45,424 nt of DNA from Actinotignum timonense. Lineage in GTDB: Bacteria; Actinomycetota; Actinomycetes; Actinomycetales; Actinomycetaceae. The notes beneath the pieces are model-generated. The model searched no databases. It was not told the origin of the DNA and saw only the letters and a list, made by a program, of their open reading frames with translations. Where the stretch lies: NCBI RefSeq assembly GCF_900155575.1, contig NZ_LT706966.1, forward strand, positions 818,377 to 863,800. Reading direction: 5' to 3'. Of the stretch, positions 41,801 through 45,424 are shown one piece after another. The position numbers and the translations under genes were made by a program. Position 1 is the first letter of the stretch, and each line of letters opens with the position of its first letter.

Positions 41801-41882
41801 CGGTTTGCCTGACTCGTGCAGATTAGTGACCCGACTGCCGGCTGCTGAGGGGTGGTGGGTCACTAAGGCTGTGCAAGTCAGG

Positions 41883-42092
41883 CCGGAGCTTCCTACCGGT
41901 TGGGGTTGCCCGCGGGCTAGTGAAACAGGTGGGGCCCGGGCGATTGCCCGGGCCCCACCTGCGTCGTCGTGCTAAAAACGCCGCGCTGGAAAGTGCCGTA
42001 CGTAAAAGCGCCGCGGCTCAGGCGCGACTACACGTCAGAACGCGAGAAGCGCCAGCCACCCAGCGCAAGCAGTACCACCGCCAGCGCGCACC
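41883..42092. repeat. Direct repeat right of fic (210 bases)
   Basis: Partner of 40056-40281, 1.83 kb away. This copy overlaps the intact permease end, so it is likely the original. Confidence 0.9.
41928..41959 (-). terminator. Terminator of the ABC transporter operon
   Basis: The same 14-base perfect hairpin as at 40101, 69 bases after the permease stop. On the minus strand it is followed by TGTTTCA. Confidence 0.8.
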
Positions 42093-42939
42093 ACAGCCCC
42101 AGACCGATGGCCGGGCTGGAAACCGTGAACGAGGTGACGTCGGCGCCGGCGTTGAGGCCGGGCGGGCTGAGCGCCGCGGTGAGGAGCATCGGCGGCAGGT
42201 AGGGGATCACGAAACTGCGCACGAACTCGGAGGGAATAAGCGCGAGCACCGGGGACAGCATCATCACCGCGAGGATCAGCACGATGGTGCCGGCGGAACT
42301 GCGCAGCAGATAGCCGATTCCCAGGGCCATCCACGCGGAGGTGACCATGGCGATGATGAAGTTGAGGTAGAGCCACCAGGCGTCGCCGCTGAAACCGATG
42401 GTGAGGCCGAAGAGGGTGCCCACCACGGCGCCCAGCACCAGGAGTACAAGCGTGGTGACCAGGGCAATCAGGCTGAGCGCGAGGGTGCGGGCGGCCACGT
42501 TGCGCCAGCGGCGCGGGTCGGCGCTCACGGTGGAGCGCATGGTGTTCGCGGCGTATTCCGAGCACACCGTGACGGCGCCGAAAGCCACCATGATGATCTG
42601 GAAAATGGTGCTCGCGCTGATGAGGACGTAGGCGGCGAGCGAATGCTCCGCGCCCATCGCGGTGGCGTAGGTGTTGAGTTCGAGCTCGCTGGAACCCCAG
42701 GCGGTTAGCGCGGTGATGGCCAGCGAGAAGAGGGTGCCGATGATGAGCGTCCAGCGCAGCGAGGGCAGCGTGAGGATCTTGCGCAGTTCGGAGCGCACGG
42801 AGCGGCCCAGCGTGACGCGGTAGCTCGGCGCGGCGAATTGGCTGATGCGCGGGGGGAGCTGAGCTAGCTGCGGCGCGGCGGCACCGGGAGCGCCGGGGCC
42901 GTGCGCGCCGGGGCTGGCGGGGACATAAGTAGTGCTCAT
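42028..42939 (-). CDS. ABC-2-type transporter permease
   Basis: 303 residues. After a Pro/Ala/Gly-rich N-terminus of about 40 residues, a conserved R-S-E-L-R-K-I-L-T-L-P-S-L-R (ABC-2 'E-x-x-K' entry helix) leads into six spans: near 62, 105, 160, 205, 230 and 280. The pattern C-S-E-Y-A-A-N-T-M-R-S-T in the second cytoplasmic loop, with its Glu-Tyr, is the ABC-2 coupling element. The start overlaps the ATPase stop by 4 bases (ATGA), so both are made together. Such pairs move peptides, lantibiotics, drugs or lipids; no substrate is visible here. The last 20 codons are duplicated left of fic. Confidence 0.88.
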   Translation of the reverse strand: MSTTYVPASPGAHGPGAPGAAAPQLAQLPPRISQFAAPSYRVTLGRSVRSELRKILTLPSLRWTLIIGTLFSLAITALTAWGSSELELNTYATAMGAEHSLAAYVLISASTIFQIIMVAFGAVTVCSEYAANTMRSTVSADPRRWRNVAARTLALSLIALVTTLVLLVLGAVVGTLFGLTIGFSGDAWWLYLNFIIAMVTSAWMALGIGYLLRSSAGTIVLILAVMMLSPVLALIPSEFVRSFVIPYLPPMLLTAALSPPGLNAGADVTSFTVSSPAIGLGLWCALAVVLLALGGWRFSRSDV

Positions 42940-43970
42940 TGGTGGCCTCCCGGGAGGTTCGTGGCGGGGCGGCCCGCGCCGTATTCGACGTCGTGGCCGG
43001 TCAGGTCCATGAAAATATCTTCCAGCGAGCGGTGGATGGTGGCCAGTTCGTCCAGCTGCACCCCCGCCTCGAAGGCGATTTTGCCGATGTCCGCGCGCGA
43101 ACCGCCCGAGATCGCGAAGCGGGCGATGGGTGCGGGTGCCGCGGTTGTGCCCGGCGCGGCCGTCCCGGCCGATGCGGCGGCTGCACCCAATGCGGGCGCC
43201 CCCGCCGCCGCGGGCCCTGCGACCTCGCTAGCATCCTGGAAGTCCAGCCCGGCTGCCCGCAGCGCGCTCTCCAGGCCAGCCCGGTTCGGGGAAGCCACCA
43301 GCACGGTGGTATTCGCCGCGGCCTCGGTGAAGCTTTCGATGGGCCCGAAGGCGATCATGCGCCCGCGCCCGATGACCAGCAGGTCGTCGGCGGTTTGCTG
43401 CATTTCGCTCATGAGATGCGAGGAGACCAAAATGGTGCGGCCCTGCTGCGCGAGCGTGCGCATGAGCAGACGCACCCAGCGCACCCCGTCCGGATCCAGG
43501 CCGTTTACGGGTTCGTCAAAGAGCAGCACTTCCGGGTCGCCCAGCAGCGCCGCGGCAATCCCGAGCCGCTGGCCCATGCCCAGGGAGAAGCCCTTGAGCT
43601 TGCGCTTGGCCACGCTCCCGATCCCGGTCAGCTCGATCACTTCGTCCACGCGCCGCGCGGGAATCCCGTGGGTGGCCGCCAGAATCTGCAGGTGGCTGCG
43701 TGCGCTGCGCGAGCCGTGGAAGGCCTTGCCGTCCAGCAGTGCACCGACCGTGGTGAGCGGGGAGGCGAGCTGCTCGTAGGGCAGCCCGGCAATGAGGGCG
43801 CGCCCGGAGGTGGGGCGATCCAGCCCCATAATGCAGCGCATCGTGGTGGATTTACCCGAACCGTTCGGGCCGAGGAACCCGGTGATTTTCCCGGGCTGGA
43901 GCTGGAAACTCAGGTTATCAACCGCGGTGGTCGCACCGTAGCGTTTCGTCAGGGCTTCGACTGTTATCAC
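42936..43970 (-). CDS. ABC transporter ATP-binding protein
   Basis: 344 residues. Walker A G-P-N-G-S-G-K-S-T (34-42), signature F-S-L-G-M-G-Q-R-L-G (around 150), Walker B V-L-L-F-D-E-P, D-loop G-L-D-P-D-G, H-loop S-S-H-L. The signature is the L-G-M-G-Q form typical of CcmA/bacitracin-type export ATPases. After the core, about residues 245-290 are Ala/Gly-rich, and then a conserved C-terminal part (L-D-E-L-A-T-I-H-R-S-L-E-D-I-F-M-D-L-T) follows. Start is GTG at 43970 with AAAGGA 7 bases upstream. With the overlapping permease it forms a two-gene exporter. Confidence 0.9.
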   Translation of the reverse strand: MITVEALTKRYGATTAVDNLSFQLQPGKITGFLGPNGSGKSTTMRCIMGLDRPTSGRALIAGLPYEQLASPLTTVGALLDGKAFHGSRSARSHLQILAATHGIPARRVDEVIELTGIGSVAKRKLKGFSLGMGQRLGIAAALLGDPEVLLFDEPVNGLDPDGVRWVRLLMRTLAQQGRTILVSSHLMSEMQQTADDLLVIGRGRMIAFGPIESFTEAAANTTVLVASPNRAGLESALRAAGLDFQDASEVAGPAAAGAPALGAAAASAGTAAPGTTAAPAPIARFAISGGSRADIGKIAFEAGVQLDELATIHRSLEDIFMDLTGHDVEYGAGRPATNLPGGHQ

Positions 43971-44155
43971 AGGCAGTCCTTTCGTGCTGGATTAGGCAAC
44001 GTCGCAATTCTACAGCCGCCCACTTTGCGCCGCTGTGCCGTACTGCGCCGTCGTCCCGCGTCGTCCCGCGCCGCCGCCCCGCCCGCTCCCCGGTGGCGCT
44101 CATCTCATGGACGCACCGCCGCCCCGTGTCTCGCCGCCCCGTATTCGCGCAGTCC

Positions 44156-44161
44156 TAGAAT
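44156..44161 (+). promoter_or_regulatory. -10 box of the acyltransferase gene, probable leaderless transcript
   Basis: TAGAAT lies 6 bases before the ATG at 44168, and no ribosome site is seen. Confidence 0.5.
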
Positions 44162-44167
44162 GTGCCT

Positions 44168-45424
44168 ATGCCGCAATCCTCACGCACCACACCGTCGCCG
44201 TTGCCCGCCGCGGGCACCTCTGCGCCGGGCACTCCCGCGCAAGCGGCGGGGCGGCCCGCACCAGCGGCACGACCCGAGCAGCCGGCACCCCGCACCACCC
44301 GCATCCGCGCCCTGGACGGCATCCGCGCGCTCGCGATCATCGCGGTGGTGCTCTATCACATGCGCCCGGCGCTGCTCACCGGCGGTTTCGTGGGCGTCAC
44401 GGTGTTCTTCGTGCTGTCCGGCTTCCTCATCACCCGCAGCGTGCTGCGCGAGCTGAGCCGCGAACGCCGCTTCTCCTACCGGCGCTACCTGCGCCGTCGC
44501 CTCCTGCGCCTGTGGCCCCCGGTTCTCGTCACCATCGCGGGGGCTGCGCTCCTCAGCTACCTCATCGCGCCCAGCCTCCTCCCGAAAGTCCAGGCCGACG
44601 CCCTCCCGGCCGCGCTTTTCGCGAGCAACTGGGTCTATATTTTCCGCGAGGTCCCGTATTTCGCGGCGTCCGGCCTGCCCTCCCCGCTCACACACCTGTG
44701 GTACCTGGGGGTCCTGGCTCAGTTTTACCTGGTCTGGCCGTTTATCCTGCTGGCCCTGCGCCGGGTGCGCTATTCGACGCTCCGGATCGTGGCGGGCCTG
44801 GCCCTCGCATCCGCCCTGCTCATGGCCGTGTTGTTCTTCGCGGGCCCGGATTCCACCCGCGCCTACTACGGTCTGGACACCCGCGCCGCTGAACTCCTCA
44901 TCGGCGCGCTCGCGGCTCTCGTTTCGCCCTATGTTGCGTCTTTGTGGCCGCGCGCAGATAGTACGACGACGCCGCAGCCTCCCGCACATTCCGCCACCGC
45001 CGCTTTCGCGTTGCGGGTGGGCACCGGCGCCGCTCTCCTGGCTTTGCTGGCGCTGGCTGTATGGGCGGATGGTGAATCGGCCCTCACGTACGCGGGTGGT
45101 TTAACGACGACGGCGCTCCTGACCGCCCTTATCGTGCTCACTGTGCACAACCCGCGGCTGGGCCTGAGCCGGGTGCTGGCCAGTGCGCCTTTTGCCTATG
45201 TGGGTTCGCGGTCCTTCTCCCTGTACCTGGTTCACTATCCGCTGCTCTTGCTCATGAATCCGGCTACCCGCACGGCGGAGATTTCCGGGGCGGCCAAGAT
45301 CGGGCAGCTGCTGGTGGTGGGCCTGGTGGCGGAACTGTTTTATCGCTGCGTGGAGCAGCCGAGCGCGCGCCTGGCGCGGGCCGGCTGGCGCGCGGGTTTG
45401 CGCGGCTGGTGGACTGGCCTGCGC
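44168..45424 (+). CDS. Membrane acyltransferase, family 3 (OafA-like), C-terminus cut
   Basis: 419 residues up to the right edge. After a Pro/Ala-rich, disordered 45 residues comes the acyltransferase-3 pattern: R-A-L-D-G-I-R-A-L-A-I-I-A-V-V-L-Y-H (catalytic His), G-G-F-V-G-V-T-V-F-F-V-L-S-G-F-L-I-T, and R-Y-L-R-R-R-L-L-R-L-W-P-P with the conserved Arg-Leu-Trp-Pro. Several more spans follow. These enzymes add acetyl or other acyl groups to wall or surface sugars; some acetylate sialic acid or peptidoglycan, but no neighbour identifies the substrate. A periplasmic SGNH domain may follow beyond the window. A recurrent 11-mer copy (44962-44972) encodes T-T-T-P in a loop. Confidence 0.88.
   Translation, partial: MPQSSRTTPSPLPAAGTSAPGTPAQAAGRPAPAARPEQPAPRTTRIRALDGIRALAIIAVVLYHMRPALLTGGFVGVTVFFVLSGFLITRSVLRELSRERRFSYRRYLRRRLLRLWPPVLVTIAGAALLSYLIAPSLLPKVQADALPAALFASNWVYIFREVPYFAASGLPSPLTHLWYLGVLAQFYLVWPFILLALRRVRYSTLRIVAGLALASALLMAVLFFAGPDSTRAYYGLDTRAAELLIGALAALVSPYVASLWPRADSTTTPQPPAHSATAAFALRVGTGAALLALLALAVWADGESALTYAGGLTTTALLTALIVLTVHNPRLGLSRVLASAPFAYVGSRSFSLYLVHYPLLLLMNPATRTAEISGAAKIGQLLVVGLVAELFYRCVEQPSARLARAGWRAGLRGWWTGLR

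Noticed and set aside
40056-42092. Complete insertion sequence or prophage around fic
   Set aside because: There is no transposase, integrase or phage gene between the repeats, and the repeats are direct, not inverted.

Overview
The window is GC-rich DNA from an actinobacterium. Indications are strong GC-biased codon use, lipobox-bearing and Ala/Gly/Pro-rich secreted proteins, tRNA genes without an encoded CCA, and several genes whose -10 box lies only 6-7 bases before the ATG (the leaderless pattern). The gene content (large secreted sialidase, sialic acid uptake and breakdown, Pro-Thr-rich surface protein) fits a host-associated member of the Actinomycetaceae or a close relative. I infer this and cannot name the species.

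Layout. 1-7.4 kb: the N-terminal part of a secreted surface protein that runs off the left edge, a small unknown gene, tRNA-Arg, a DinJ-type antitoxin with a broken YafQ-type toxin, a second toxin-antitoxin-like pair, tRNA-Ser, a GNAT acetyltransferase, and a sialidase-fold protein with no signal peptide. 7.4-25.4 kb: the sialic acid region. A 1775-residue secreted sialidase with two catalytic modules and a GntR regulator (NanR-like) both read leftward. A nine-gene operon reads rightward: satA, satB, a permease-ATPase fusion, a second ATPase, nanA, nanK, nanE, nagB, nagA. The protein that the operon needs first, the binding lipoprotein, is followed by a strong hairpin that probably sets its higher expression. 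25.4-35.5 kb: a repeat-rich gap, a dehydrogenase and MHS-type transporter divergent from a LysR regulator, a MsiK/UgpC-type sugar ABC ATPase, a low-molecular-weight tyrosine phosphatase, two membrane proteins and a lipoprotein. 35.5-45.4 kb: a very long HrpA helicase, a Fic gene bracketed by about 0.2 kb direct repeats, a drug/peptide-type ABC transporter pair, and an acyltransferase cut by the right edge.

How it works together. The secreted sialidase frees sialic acid. The SatABCD-type ABC transporter imports it. NanA, NanK and NanE convert it to GlcNAc-6-P, and NagA and NagB convert that to fructose-6-P. A perfect palindrome, TTGTCAGACAA, occurs at both sialic acid promoters: twice around the sialidase promoter and once in the -35/-10 spacer of the transport operon. 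A 9/11 match lies just before the cytoplasmic sialidase-like gene. The GntR protein encoded between the two promoters is the obvious candidate to bind it.

The least explained signals are: a short motif, TACGACGACGC, repeated far beyond chance on both strands and mostly between genes; the direct repeats flanking fic that duplicate the end of the neighbouring permease gene; a perfect parS-like palindrome inside the nan operon; and short hairpin-forming repeats near fic and after nagA.
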